Positions 3,858-12,962 of a DNA stretch of 42,504 nucleotides are shown one piece after another (within the stretch, counting starts at the first letter, position 1; every line of letters begins with the position of its first letter). Where the stretch lies: IMG/VR virus record IMGVR_UViG_3300043774_001230, positions 1-42,504 of that record, one strand, 5' to 3'. Origin of the DNA: a virus. A model generated the notes under the pieces. The model saw only the letters and a program-made list of their open reading frames with translations, had not been told where the DNA came from and did not search any database. A program made the position numbers and the translations under genes.

Positions 3858-6095
3858 ATGAAATTACTATTATCACTAGTGTTGGGTCTTATCATCTCAG
3901 CACAGGCATTTGCACAAGATCTTTTTGCAAATGCTGAACGTCAGCTCATCGTTGTTCCGGTAAAGGGACAGGAAAGTACCACACAATCTTTCTTTGAGCT
4001 TAACCGCTTAAAAATTGTAAAGGAATACTCAGCTTTAGGCTGGTATCTAGTCGAAGTAGCAGCAGATCTTCAAATCTCTGATATTGAATTAGAGTTGACT
4101 CGTAAGAGTTTTATTGAAAAAGTGTATCGTGATGAGGTTATGGATTACGAACATGACTACATTCCAAACGATACTGAATTTTCCCAATGTTGGCATCTTT
4201 CCCAATCTACTGATCGTGATATAGATGCACCCGAAGCATGGGATGCTCTGCCTCAAAATAATCCATGGGTTTCAGTCGCGATGTTTGACGGAGGCTTAGA
4301 CCTAACTCACCCTGACTTGGCTGGGAACATAGACAGTCCATATAATGCAGTAAATGGTTCAAGCTCGATACCTTATGCAAATGCATATGATAATCATGGA
4401 ACTGCATGTTCAGGCACAATTGCAGCAGTTACTAACAATGGACTTGGAGTTAGTAGTGTCGGCAATAACTTCGTGAAGGTTATGCCAATTAACATAATGT
4501 CTGCTGTATATGCAGGTGGTTCCTTTTCAACCACATCTTCTATACAAATCGCGGCAGTTAATGCAGCTATGTCTAATCCTAATTGCGTTGCCATTGCCAT
4601 GTCATATGGAGGAAGCAGCTATTCTGCTGCATTGGACGCTGCCTTCCAGTCAGCCAGAACAAATGGAAGAGGCGGTAAGGGAATGATGGTGTTTGCATCT
4701 TCTGGGAACGGATACTCTGGCACAGCTGCGCAATATCCTGCAAATTATTCAGCAGTATGGGGAGTAGGTGCAACTACGTCGTTGGACTTTAGATCATCCT
4801 TCTCAAATTATGGCCAAATCTGTGATATTTCTGCGCCCGGCAGTTCTATAAGAACGACTGACCGTGTAGGAGTTGACGGATATGGGATTGAAAACTACAG
4901 GAGCGTAAGCGGAACTTCATTCTCATGTCCAATAACAGCAGCTGCCTCCGCAATTATCGCATATAAAAATTGGGAATTGACAGACGATGAAATACTTCAA
5001 ATACTTTCCATGTCATGCGATAAAGTTGGCGGATATGTTTACTCAAATAATGCAGCATGGCCATATGGAACCAGGAGCAATGAACTGGGTTATGGTAGAA
5101 TAAATCTACACTCGGCTGTGTTGATGACTCCTGGTCCAGGTACTCCTCCACCTCCACCGCCTGCTCCAAAACATAATTTTACAGTTAGTGGATTGGCTCT
5201 TTCTCCTGCCATGTTGAACATAGGTGACACGCTAGCTATTTCATTTAATGCAGTAACTTCACAACCTACTCTGGAAGAAGTTAGCGTTCTTGTGCAAACT
5301 AGATACTCGACTAATACGATATGGGGAGACTCGGATGACACCATACTTTCTACCGATACTGTAGAGTTAGGTGCAAATTTGGCAAGTTCACCAGTTTCTA
5401 TGCAACGTACAGTAAGCGGTCCACAGGGAACAAAATATGTGCTAGTTAAAATAAACTATGATTTAGGATACTCTGACGATATCCAATCTGATAATGTTGC
5501 CCTTTCACAATTCATAGTAAATGATCCGCTATTTGTAGGAACCGACGTTAGCGTAGAATTAGCTATGCCAACTTCAAATCCTTTAACGACTTCCTCTCAA
5601 ATAGTTAACGTACGATGGAGAATAACTAATCAAGGAACCACTCCGATCACTAGCCTTTCATATTATAGAAAGTGGCTGACTTGTACGTCAGCGTTTGGAT
5701 GCTCAGTCACTGTAAATTGGTCAGGTAATCTTTTACCCGGACAGTCTACTTTTTTGCCTGGACCAAACAGTTATATTAGTTTAAATCTTTGCGGAAGTAC
5801 TAACAACTGTGCCGTTCCAGTTGGCTCGACAAATACATATCAACTAAAAATTATGACAGTAAATGGTTTCACGGATGATGGAAATACTTCAAATAATACT
5901 GTTGATTTTATTGTAAATAGAATTGCAACAAATGAAATTCTAAATAATGAAGTACTTGAGACTCCATCTTATATTTTCTATACGGTGACTGGCGTAAAAT
6001 TAAACATCGATAATTTCGCTGATCTACCCAGTGGTATGTATATCGTCAAAGAAGTTTATTCTGATCGCTTTGAAGTCTATAAAATATACAAGTAA
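3858..6095 (+). CDS. secreted subtilisin-like (S8) serine protease with T9SS-type C-terminus
   Basis: 745 residues. Residues 1-20 are a signal peptide (MKLLLSLVLGLIISAQAFAQ). The S8 catalytic triad is complete: D144 in AMFDGG, H180 in DNHGTAC, S354 in SGTSFSCP, with oxyanion N284 in SSGNG. A proline-rich linker (about 425-435) leads to beta-sandwich regions resembling CARDB-type adhesion domains. The last 55 residues (YTVTG..., LPSGMYIVKE..., ending KIYK) match the look of a type A sorting domain for the type IX secretion system. I infer export to the cell surface or medium of the host. A promoter-like octamer lies upstream and a strong terminator follows, so it is probably its own transcription unit. 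Confidence 0.85.
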   Translation: MKLLLSLVLGLIISAQAFAQDLFANAERQLIVVPVKGQESTTQSFFELNRLKIVKEYSALGWYLVEVAADLQISDIELELTRKSFIEKVYRDEVMDYEHDYIPNDTEFSQCWHLSQSTDRDIDAPEAWDALPQNNPWVSVAMFDGGLDLTHPDLAGNIDSPYNAVNGSSSIPYANAYDNHGTACSGTIAAVTNNGLGVSSVGNNFVKVMPINIMSAVYAGGSFSTTSSIQIAAVNAAMSNPNCVAIAMSYGGSSYSAALDAAFQSARTNGRGGKGMMVFASSGNGYSGTAAQYPANYSAVWGVGATTSLDFRSSFSNYGQICDISAPGSSIRTTDRVGVDGYGIENYRSVSGTSFSCPITAAASAIIAYKNWELTDDEILQILSMSCDKVGGYVYSNNAAWPYGTRSNELGYGRINLHSAVLMTPGPGTPPPPPPAPKHNFTVSGLALSPAMLNIGDTLAISFNAVTSQPTLEEVSVLVQTRYSTNTIWGDSDDTILSTDTVELGANLASSPVSMQRTVSGPQGTKYVLVKINYDLGYSDDIQSDNVALSQFIVNDPLFVGTDVSVELAMPTSNPLTTSSQIVNVRWRITNQGTTPITSLSYYRKWLTCTSAFGCSVTVNWSGNLLPGQSTFLPGPNSYISLNLCGSTNNCAVPVGSTNTYQLKIMTVNGFTDDGNTSNNTVDFIVNRIATNEILNNEVLETPSYIFYTVTGVKLNIDNFADLPSGMYIVKEVYSDRFEVYKIYK

Positions 6096-6114
6096 GTTAT
6101 CAAAGAGTAATTTA

Positions 6115-6143
6115 AAAGGCCGGAAAACTCCGGCCTTTCTTTT
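6115..6143 (+). terminator. rho-independent terminator after the protease
   Basis: AAAGGCCGGA-AAAC-TCCGGCCTTT makes a perfect 10-bp stem with a 4-base loop, followed by CTTTTG. It lies 20 bases after the protease stop codon. Confidence 0.9.
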
Positions 6144-6145
6144 GA

Positions 6146-6153
6146 TATAAATA
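6146..6153 (+). promoter_or_regulatory. TATAAATA late-promoter-like octamer
   Basis: TATAAATA lies directly after the terminator and 7 bases before the ATG at 6161, the head of the fibre gene series. It is identical to the T4 late promoter core. Confidence 0.5.
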
Positions 6154-6160
6154 CTAGTAT

Positions 6161-6364
6161 ATGAACAAAATATTTAAGAGATTTACACTAAGTGTGTATT
6201 TACACCGAACATTTAGTTTTGAGGATAGTTTTTATCAGATTACGCCTATTCCAAGCCCAGTATTTGTTTTAAATCGTAATGGGTTTAGGGGAACTAATAT
6301 GGTGATGGGGCTCAATTTTCTTATATGGGATGCGGGCCTTATCGTAACTCTACCGAATAAATAA
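6161..6364 (+). CDS. small hypothetical protein before the fibre genes
   Basis: 67 residues, basic at the start (MNKIFKRF), aromatic and beta-rich in the middle, ending with FLIWDAGLIVTLPNK. It starts 7 bases after a TATAAATA octamer and ends 19 bases before the first INWG-tagged gene. No family recognised. By position it may be a small virion or fibre-associated protein. Confidence 0.5.
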   Translation: MNKIFKRFTLSVYLHRTFSFEDSFYQITPIPSPVFVLNRNGFRGTNMVMGLNFLIWDAGLIVTLPNK

Positions 6365-6383
6365 AATAAAATAAACACAAAAT

Positions 6384-8117
6384 ATGTCATTTATCAATTG
6401 GGGACATGAAACTCCTGAACAGAAGGAAATGAGAAGAAGATTTGAGGAGCAGGAAGCCATCCGTCAAATGATGGCTAGAAAAATGTTCGAAGCTCAAAAA
6501 ATTAGTGAGCAATCAGCTTCTTCAATTTCAGGTGCAGGGCCGGGGAGTTTCGGAGTAACTGTTCAAGGAAGTATTATAACTGGAGCCGTTGTAAAGATAG
6601 GTTGGGAACAAAATACTTCGTATGTAAATAGCGAAGGCAATACAATAGTATTAGATGAGTCTCAGTTGGGTACAGAGTACGCAACCACTGATTCTACTGG
6701 CGTAGCAAACTTTACTAAGTTTAATCCTCAATGGGTGTTGTATGACTATTCTACTGGGAATCTGATTAAGCGATACGCTCCAATATACGCAGTTGGTGGA
6801 GGCGCTGATTTAGGATACACGCCTGCTCCAATGAGCTCAAATGTTTCAGTAAATCACGTAAATCAAATAACGACAATACTGTCATCTGCTCCAAACTTAA
6901 TAGCAGACACATCATTTAAAGATTATTCTGAGTGGGAAAGCACTCTTAATATTTTTAGTGAATTGTTAGAATATGAGTTCAGCGAAGAAGATTCTGACCG
7001 AATAAAAAGAGACGGATATGTTCCGACCGATGCATACCAATCATTAATAACTCCTATACGGAAGGCAGAGTATTTATTAGAGTCAGCTGGCGTTGAGAAT
7101 GATACGATACTGGACAGTGATATTGAGTTTGCTGGAACAAGCAGAACAGCATTAGCTCTATCTCTTACACTAGGTCAAGTTGACTTGAATGAATACTTTG
7201 CGTTACGTAAAGCAGGAGAAGTTGAAGCAAACACCATAAAACAGTTAGTCTCTCAAAATTTACCTACTTCTAGTAGATTGAGCATTCTTCTAGTTGATTA
7301 CACAATAGGTTCAACTGATTTCATAGCAGATGTTGTTGAAAAGTTATATGATGATACTTCTGATGTTGCAGTATTCGATACTCTTTTTGAAACGTATTCA
7401 GCTGATGTTTATCCAGGTGATGGTGGCGGAGTCAAGCCTCCAGCAGACAACATTGTATCAATAATTGAAGCTGATCCATACACTGGATATTTTAAGTTTA
7501 AGGTTACTGGTGATTCAATAATCGGAAGTACCGTAAAGCTCTCTTCAACTAATGATGGGTGGACACCGGCGATAACACTAGTTCTTTCGGACTCAGGAAA
7601 TAATACATATGACTTCACAGTTTCACCATGGTCGGAGACACCAGATGACACATATGGAGAGCAGACATTTCGCATAGAAGCTGATCTTACTACTAATAGA
7701 CTACAGAATTCACAAGACGTTATTTATGTAGTTGGACCCGACGACACTAGCGCATTCCAATCAGTGTTAGACGGATCCGTACTTCCTGGAACAACAGTAC
7801 ATCCTAAACCAAAGACTGGCCAGTTAAGAGTGTTCGACGACCAGGACAGGCAATTATTTGTGGCTGACGCGAATCTACCAGATAAAATATTTAATATTAA
7901 CTATTGGACAGCGTCGTATGACTGGTTTGGAAACGGTGAAGAGAGTGTCTACATATATTATAATGGAGCCAACTGGGTTATCGATAATGACGGAACTCCT
8001 AAGGAAATAATAGCAGTCGGTCCAAAAGATATTGGAAAGCCTACTGGAGTATTTGCGAATGCTAATTCTGGTCAATACTCCGAAGTGTCTAAATATTTCT
8101 TAGTAACTGAATTTTAA
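6384..8117 (+). CDS. INWG-tagged fibre or virion surface protein 1
   Basis: 577 residues. Residues 1-38 (MSFINWGHETPEQKEMRRRF...) are a charged helical tag shared with the proteins at 8134 and 9435. A small-residue linker (about 44-58: SASSISGAGPGS) follows, then a long beta-rich body. The body looks modular: a first beta domain (60-150), a mainly helical part (155-350) and Ig-like stretches (360-460). I infer a phage appendage protein with a conserved attachment end and a variable outer part. There is no signal peptide. The leader is AT-rich (AAATAAAATAAACAC) without a Shine-Dalgarno sequence. Confidence 0.6.
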   Translation: MSFINWGHETPEQKEMRRRFEEQEAIRQMMARKMFEAQKISEQSASSISGAGPGSFGVTVQGSIITGAVVKIGWEQNTSYVNSEGNTIVLDESQLGTEYATTDSTGVANFTKFNPQWVLYDYSTGNLIKRYAPIYAVGGGADLGYTPAPMSSNVSVNHVNQITTILSSAPNLIADTSFKDYSEWESTLNIFSELLEYEFSEEDSDRIKRDGYVPTDAYQSLITPIRKAEYLLESAGVENDTILDSDIEFAGTSRTALALSLTLGQVDLNEYFALRKAGEVEANTIKQLVSQNLPTSSRLSILLVDYTIGSTDFIADVVEKLYDDTSDVAVFDTLFETYSADVYPGDGGGVKPPADNIVSIIEADPYTGYFKFKVTGDSIIGSTVKLSSTNDGWTPAITLVLSDSGNNTYDFTVSPWSETPDDTYGEQTFRIEADLTTNRLQNSQDVIYVVGPDDTSAFQSVLDGSVLPGTTVHPKPKTGQLRVFDDQDRQLFVADANLPDKIFNINYWTASYDWFGNGEESVYIYYNGANWVIDNDGTPKEIIAVGPKDIGKPTGVFANANSGQYSEVSKYFLVTEF

Positions 8118-8133
8118 AAAATAAACAAGTAAT

Positions 8134-8724
8134 ATGCCATTTATCAATTGGGGAGATGAGACTCCTGAACAAAAGGAAATTCGTAAAAAGTTGGAAGAGC
8201 ATGATTCTCATCAGCTAATGTTAAGAAAAGTATTTGAAGCAAGGTCTGGAGTTTCTAGCGCTTCTGCAAGTGGAGCAGGTTCAGGTGGACCAGCTACACC
8301 TTCATTTACCATAACGCCTACCTCATTCACAGGAGTATCTCCTTGGGACACAATAACTCCAGTAGAGCAAGGCGACACTTACGGATTTGATGTAGCTGAA
8401 TCCGAGAATCTTATCATGGCATACGAAGGAACTGGTGTTACCCAGGAGCTTGAAGATAGCATAATGGCAATTCACCCAAGTAGCGGAAGTACTGGATATG
8501 TCTACAATGTTGTTTGGGCTGAGGGTAGCGCAGTAAGCAGCGGACTAGCTAAATTCGCATATTACTCAAATTTGAATAAATTTAGAGTTTTACCAATCGA
8601 TCCATCTGACCCAGATTGGATGCTAAATGACGATACTGCCGGAACTCCATTAGGTGGAACCTTCTTGTTTCCTGCTAAATTTACCTTGTATACTCCAGTA
8701 ATCGATAAGAACTCTTGGTGTTAA
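8134..8724 (+). CDS. INWG-tagged fibre protein 2 (short)
   Basis: 196 residues with the shared N-terminal tag (MPFINWGDETPEQKEIRKK), a Ser/Ala/Gly linker (SSASASGAGSGG, about 47-58) and a single beta-rich domain. The part with DTYGFDVAESENLIMAYEG resembles GETFGFETANIENTCPQLV in the 9435 protein, and both proteins end in Trp-Cys. It therefore looks like a short paralogue of the 9435 protein. Probably a virion attachment or decoration protein; the receptor is unknown. Confidence 0.6.
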   Translation: MPFINWGDETPEQKEIRKKLEEHDSHQLMLRKVFEARSGVSSASASGAGSGGPATPSFTITPTSFTGVSPWDTITPVEQGDTYGFDVAESENLIMAYEGTGVTQELEDSIMAIHPSSGSTGYVYNVVWAEGSAVSSGLAKFAYYSNLNKFRVLPIDPSDPDWMLNDDTAGTPLGGTFLFPAKFTLYTPVIDKNSWC

Positions 8725-8731
8725 TCAAAGT

Positions 8732-9403
8732 ATGATAATACACAGACCGCATCACACTAGAGGAAATCCTAGAGCAAGTTGGATAAATTCATATAGAACA
8801 TTCAGCTTTCCAGGGTATTATGACCCTGCCTACATGAATTTTGGTCATCTTCAGACCATTAACGATGATCGAGTTGAACCAAATGGTCATGTTCCATGGC
8901 ACGAACATAACAACATGGAAATATTTGGATACGTAGTTAAAGGGAAGTGCAGACATACTGATAGTCATGGAAACAATATGGATATTCCAGCAGGCGCAGT
9001 TCAACGAATGAGCGCTGGAAAAAGCATATGGCACACTGAAGGAAACTCAACTGATGAACAAAATAGATACTTACAACTGTGGATTCAGCCAAATGTCACC
9101 GAAACTGAATCTGAGTATGCATGGTACCAATTTACAAGGGAAGATAAGTTAAATCGTTTTTGCAATATTACTGAAAAACTTCCCATCAAGCAGGACGCTA
9201 GACTTCTTGCTGGAATCTTTACTCAAGATTTTACTTTTGAATTAGACTCTTCGCGTAGATATTACTTGTATGTTGTGCTAGGTGAAGCAACAGTAAATGG
9301 ACTTTCCCTGATTGAGGGAGATGGTCTTAGTTATACTGAGGAGAGCAAGATAGAGATCGTAACGAGCTCAGAAGCAGAGATTATTCTATTTGATCTAGTT
9401 TAG
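8732..9403 (+). CDS. pirin-family bicupin
   Basis: 223 residues, the usual length for bacterial pirins such as E. coli YhhW. The N-terminal cupin carries the metal ligands H57, H59, H101 and E103 (HVPWHEHNNMEIFGYVVKG and IWHTEG). The typical pirin opening with FSFPGYYDP and NFGHLQTINDD is present. Family members bind iron or another divalent metal, and some oxidise quercetin. It lies 7 bases after one fibre gene and 31 before another, in the same direction. Its role in a phage is unclear: a metabolic gene, or a cupin recruited as a structural or modifying factor. It ends with TAG. Confidence 0.87.
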   Translation: MIIHRPHHTRGNPRASWINSYRTFSFPGYYDPAYMNFGHLQTINDDRVEPNGHVPWHEHNNMEIFGYVVKGKCRHTDSHGNNMDIPAGAVQRMSAGKSIWHTEGNSTDEQNRYLQLWIQPNVTETESEYAWYQFTREDKLNRFCNITEKLPIKQDARLLAGIFTQDFTFELDSSRRYYLYVVLGEATVNGLSLIEGDGLSYTEESKIEIVTSSEAEIILFDLV

Positions 9404-9434
9404 TCTAAATAAATAACTAAAATAAAAGTACTTT

Positions 9435-11489
9435 ATGTCATTTATTAACTGGGGACATGAGACTCCTGAACAGAAGGAGATTAGAAAGCGTATCGAAGAA
9501 GATATGATGAATCAGCTAATCTCTAAGAAGATCTTTGAAGCTCGAGGAGCTACTAGCGCATCAGCTGCAGCCGGAGTAGGTTCAGGAAAACCCAAAAATC
9601 CTAAATCGATTGTTGCATTTGCTCCAGTAATTTTTCATGCTGGCTTTCTTCAAGAAAACGGCCATGTTGGAATAACAGTAGCTAAAACAACAGATACTTC
9701 GAATTTCGCATTTAGTGAAATTCTTGATTTGGGAGAAGAAACAGTCGACACTGACTATCTATACTTTAGACTCTTGCATAATGGAGGAACAATACTAATT
9801 GGAGGAAGATATAGCGATTATTATAACTGGGCTGCGTTCGTTGATGCTGGAGGAAATTTACTTGAATTTATTCCATGGAAGGATAATCTCAGCACATTCA
9901 GCTCAGACGGAAAAGCAGTAGGTCTTTCTTTTCAAGTTAGAGAAACTGTCACCAAATTCTATTGGTGGATGGGAGAAGAGGTATTTAGCAGATCTATTGA
10001 AAATTCAATACAGGACGTGAGTACTGGAGAGTTTAACTGGGATACTTCATCCGACGGTACTCTTAATGTCAGCGTATATGACGGTTCTCAAACGAGAGTA
10101 TTTCTAGCCAGACCTAATGGAAATCTAATAGACATTACTGATCTTCTCGAAGATGCAGGCAACTATCATCATAGCAGTAGAAATCATCCAACTTCTAACT
10201 GTATACCCTTATTCTTTGAAGACGAGAATGGCTATTTTTACAAACTTCGAGTAATTCAACTGGACGGAACGTTTGCTGATTACTCTTTAACTGAAATCTC
10301 TGACGCAGATGGCCTAAATTCTTTCTCATATGGTACATCTAAATTTGGTTTTATGCTAACTAATGGTTCTAGTGAGAGCGTTATTTACGCATACGATAAT
10401 CTTGCAAGAACGCTTGCCGTTTCTAACGTAATTGATAGATCTGTTTATCCATTTTGGGATAGCTATTATTCTCGATTAGATCCAACGGAGAATTATTTCA
10501 ATTCATTAAATGGATTTGAAAATTTAATGTTTCTTTTCTACTCGAATAGCACATACGATGGAAAAATGGATAGGTACACTGCTTTTACGACAATCACTTT
10601 ATTTGGAGGAGAAACTGAATTCGTTGAGTGGAGTCCTTCTTTAGCTGAAGGCGAAACATTTGGATTTGAAACTGCCAATATTGAGAACACGTGTCCTCAG
10701 TTAGTAATAAATGCATCTGAAAGTACGACTTCAGTAGACTTATTAACCCTTAGAAAGGATGCTGCTCCAGTATATGAAGACATCATGGCGTACGCCGATT
10801 ATGCAGGGATTAATCTTATGGTGTGTGGTGATGTTACAATACTTGTGTTGAATACGGGTAGCTATTTAGTTGTAAATGGAGAGACTGGCTCAACTGAGCT
10901 TGCGGTAAATGGAATAATTCCAGCTCAATATGACGTAAATTGGAATACTTTTTGGTTATCGGATATTGATAACGGAACTCTACACTTTTATTGTCCTACT
11001 GGAGGAGACAGCGTTGCTGGAACAGTTACTAAAGTTATACATGATTCGTATTTTTGGAATAACAATTCTTCTTCAGCCCAATGGAAAGACATAAATGGTC
11101 ACACTGCAGGTGTTACTTATTTTGAATTTGACGATAACACTGCAAGACTACTTAGTCCTGCTGGAATGTCAGAAGCTTTTGAATACTCAATTGGATACGT
11201 CAGACTATACGTATCTGCAAATATGGTAATGCATATTTGGCAAAATACGAATTGGTTTATTGATGTGTATGATATTTATGGAGCACGCTTGAATTCAATT
11301 GATACTGGATATCCGATTGAAGATGTTGTCTCTTATCGATTAGTATCTGACCGTTTCTTTATGGTCTCTGGTGACGCAACCTCTTACTTGACAGTGACGC
11401 CAGATGGAACTCCATACTATTTAAGCGACGAGAACTTTGTGAGAGACTACTCAATGCCTAACGATTATACATTCTATAACTGGTGCTAA
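9435..11489 (+). CDS. INWG-tagged fibre protein 3, propeller-like body
   Basis: 684 residues. The N-terminal tag (MSFINWGHETPEQKEIRKR) and linker (ATSASAAAGVGSG, about 40-53) match those at 6384 and 8134. The body consists of many short beta stretches with aromatic residues and turn motifs (WWMGEEVF, DTSSDGTL, YDGSQTRVF), as in beta-propeller or beta-helix receptor-binding proteins. The C-terminus ends YNWC, comparable with NSWC in the 8134 protein. Likely the main host-contact fibre of the set. TAAATAAATA lies 20-30 bases upstream of the start. Confidence 0.6.
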   Translation: MSFINWGHETPEQKEIRKRIEEDMMNQLISKKIFEARGATSASAAAGVGSGKPKNPKSIVAFAPVIFHAGFLQENGHVGITVAKTTDTSNFAFSEILDLGEETVDTDYLYFRLLHNGGTILIGGRYSDYYNWAAFVDAGGNLLEFIPWKDNLSTFSSDGKAVGLSFQVRETVTKFYWWMGEEVFSRSIENSIQDVSTGEFNWDTSSDGTLNVSVYDGSQTRVFLARPNGNLIDITDLLEDAGNYHHSSRNHPTSNCIPLFFEDENGYFYKLRVIQLDGTFADYSLTEISDADGLNSFSYGTSKFGFMLTNGSSESVIYAYDNLARTLAVSNVIDRSVYPFWDSYYSRLDPTENYFNSLNGFENLMFLFYSNSTYDGKMDRYTAFTTITLFGGETEFVEWSPSLAEGETFGFETANIENTCPQLVINASESTTSVDLLTLRKDAAPVYEDIMAYADYAGINLMVCGDVTILVLNTGSYLVVNGETGSTELAVNGIIPAQYDVNWNTFWLSDIDNGTLHFYCPTGGDSVAGTVTKVIHDSYFWNNNSSSAQWKDINGHTAGVTYFEFDDNTARLLSPAGMSEAFEYSIGYVRLYVSANMVMHIWQNTNWFIDVYDIYGARLNSIDTGYPIEDVVSYRLVSDRFFMVSGDATSYLTVTPDGTPYYLSDENFVRDYSMPNDYTFYNWC

Positions 11490-11506
11490 AATAAAAAATA
11501 AAAATT

Positions 11507-11785
11507 ATGAAATACGATATAACACTAATTGTCATAAATAAGGATGAGATTTCTCCAGAAAGAGAAAAACTAACGATCCACTCTGAAACTGCTTTAACTT
11601 GCGTACAAGCTAAGTCACAGGCATTTGCTGCATGTAAATTCGATTCAGCAAAGTATGAAAAAGAGAGCGATGAACTTTGGACAAAAATGAGTATTGTAAA
11701 GCCAGCCGCTTTGGAAGATGCAGTTAACTTGTCTGAGAAGATTCATTCTAGACTTGAGTATTACTTAACTCTTAAAAAGAAGTAA
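11507..11785 (+). CDS. small hypothetical protein after fibre 3
   Basis: 92 residues, soluble, with a beta-strand start (MKYDITLIVINKDE) followed by two charged helices. It lies 17 bases after fibre 3 and immediately before a terminator, so it is the last gene of the fibre transcript. It may be a fibre chaperone or a small structural protein, but only its position supports that. Confidence 0.6.
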   Translation: MKYDITLIVINKDEISPEREKLTIHSETALTCVQAKSQAFAACKFDSAKYEKESDELWTKMSIVKPAALEDAVNLSEKIHSRLEYYLTLKKK

Positions 11786-11804
11786 TACTTATCTTAATAA
11801 TTAA

Positions 11805-11830
11805 AAAGGGACCTACTGGTCCCTTTCTTA
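11805..11830. terminator. bidirectional terminator between converging operons
   Basis: AAAGGGACC-TACT-GGTCCCTTT, a 9-bp stem with A-rich and T-rich flanks on either side. It ends the + strand fibre operon and can also serve the minus-strand NAD operon that converges on it. Confidence 0.85.
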
Positions 11831-11892
11831 GTTTAATCTGATTTACTAGCTATCTTAACGTATTGAGTATCCCAGAAGGCTAGCTATGTCTT

Positions 11893-12078
11893 CTAGTCAT
11901 CCTCTTCGTATGCTCCATCCGGTCCTATCTGAAAATTATCAGATATTTTTGGATCCGAGTTCCTAATGGATTCTGCTAACTGATCTCCGTGCCATTTCAA
12001 CCATTCGTCATACGTCCAATGTGAATGCTCTGGATTTTTCTGCAGGTGCAATTTGTATTGTGATTCAAGTAGAGCCAT
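11893..12078 (-). CDS. small hypothetical protein, last gene of the NAD operon
   Basis: 61 residues, rich in charged residues and tryptophan (HSHWTYDEWLKWHGDQLAESI), with an acidic end. It starts 1 base after the Prs stop codon and is therefore translationally coupled to it. It ends with TAG. No family recognised. Confidence 0.6.
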   Translation of the reverse strand: MALLESQYKLHLQKNPEHSHWTYDEWLKWHGDQLAESIRNSDPKISDNFQIGPDGAYEEDD

Positions 12079-12079
12079 C

Positions 12080-12958
12080 TTAGAATATATTGAATTGCAT
12101 TAGGAAGTCCTTACTTACTGTATAGTCGCTGTGGCTTTCAACATCAATATCTGAGTAACTATTAGTTGAGTACATCTTAGTAAAGTGTCTACTCAATTCC
12201 AAGAAGCTATTACTAAATATTCCATGTGTCACAATTGCATATACTTTTGCTGAAGGGTGTGCTTGCTTGATTACCTTTGAGGCTTCAATAAAAGTTCTGC
12301 CTCCATCACAGATGTCGTCAACGATAACGAATGCGTGGTTATCAGAATACTTTTCCAACTCCGGCACAACAGTTTCAGTTATCTTACCAGTCGCAATATC
12401 CCTGTGCTTAGATGCTGTGATCAAGTTGCTAATTTTGAAATGCTCAGCTACCTTGTAAATCTTCTTTAGCGCACCAGCGTCTGGCGATACTATGACGATT
12501 CGATCACGAGCATCATTTCGGTTATCAATATCTGTAAGAGCAAACTTGACTAAGTTGATATTATCTATCAATCGATAGTTTTCTAGGCAGGCTTCCAGCA
12601 CATCCGAATGAGGGTCCATCACAGTAACCGAATGGTACTTTTGAGAATTAACAATAGGACAGATTACTTCCTTCAAGTAGTTTGCTTCCCAATCATTAAA
12701 TCGACGATCTGACCTAGCGCCCAAGAAGTAGGGAACATACAGAGAAATTTTGGAGTAACCTATATTTCTTAAAGCAGCCGTTGCGCAAATAACTAATTCA
12801 AGATCCCTAAATGTTTTGAGTCTACTTACTATCTGAACCTCAACATCCAAGTATCCCCAAGTTGTGTTTAAGGTGATGCTTTGTTGGCCGTCAGGAAACC
12901 TATTGATCTTATACTTAATATCTGATTTTTCAGGATATTCTAAATTTAATTGACTCAT
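12080..12958 (-). CDS. prs: ribose-phosphate pyrophosphokinase
   Basis: 292 residues, close to family length. Visible family features are FPDGQ near the N-terminus, PYFLGARSDR, DPHSD, the VSPDAGALKK segment, KHRD, and the PRPP-binding loop VIVDDICDGGRTF. The enzyme makes PRPP from ribose 5-phosphate and ATP. It is encoded directly after Nampt, 4 bases apart, so the operon supplies both PRPP and the enzyme that uses it. In the published phage NAD+ reconstitution pathway 1 (NARP1) the same pair rebuilds NAD+ from ADP-ribose-derived PRPP and nicotinamide. Phage versions of Prs there act on ADP-ribose; I cannot tell the substrate from sequence alone. Confidence 0.92.
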   Translation of the reverse strand: MSQLNLEYPEKSDIKYKINRFPDGQQSITLNTTWGYLDVEVQIVSRLKTFRDLELVICATAALRNIGYSKISLYVPYFLGARSDRRFNDWEANYLKEVICPIVNSQKYHSVTVMDPHSDVLEACLENYRLIDNINLVKFALTDIDNRNDARDRIVIVSPDAGALKKIYKVAEHFKISNLITASKHRDIATGKITETVVPELEKYSDNHAFVIVDDICDGGRTFIEASKVIKQAHPSAKVYAIVTHGIFSNSFLELSRHFTKMYSTNSYSDIDVESHSDYTVSKDFLMQFNIF

Positions 12959-12962
12959 GTAA

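Noticed and set aside
3858-6095. Protease as a misassembled host gene
   Set aside because: It is continuous with phage genes, has the same AT-rich leader type and is followed by a phage-type terminator and a late-promoter-like octamer; host origin by transfer is possible but not contamination.
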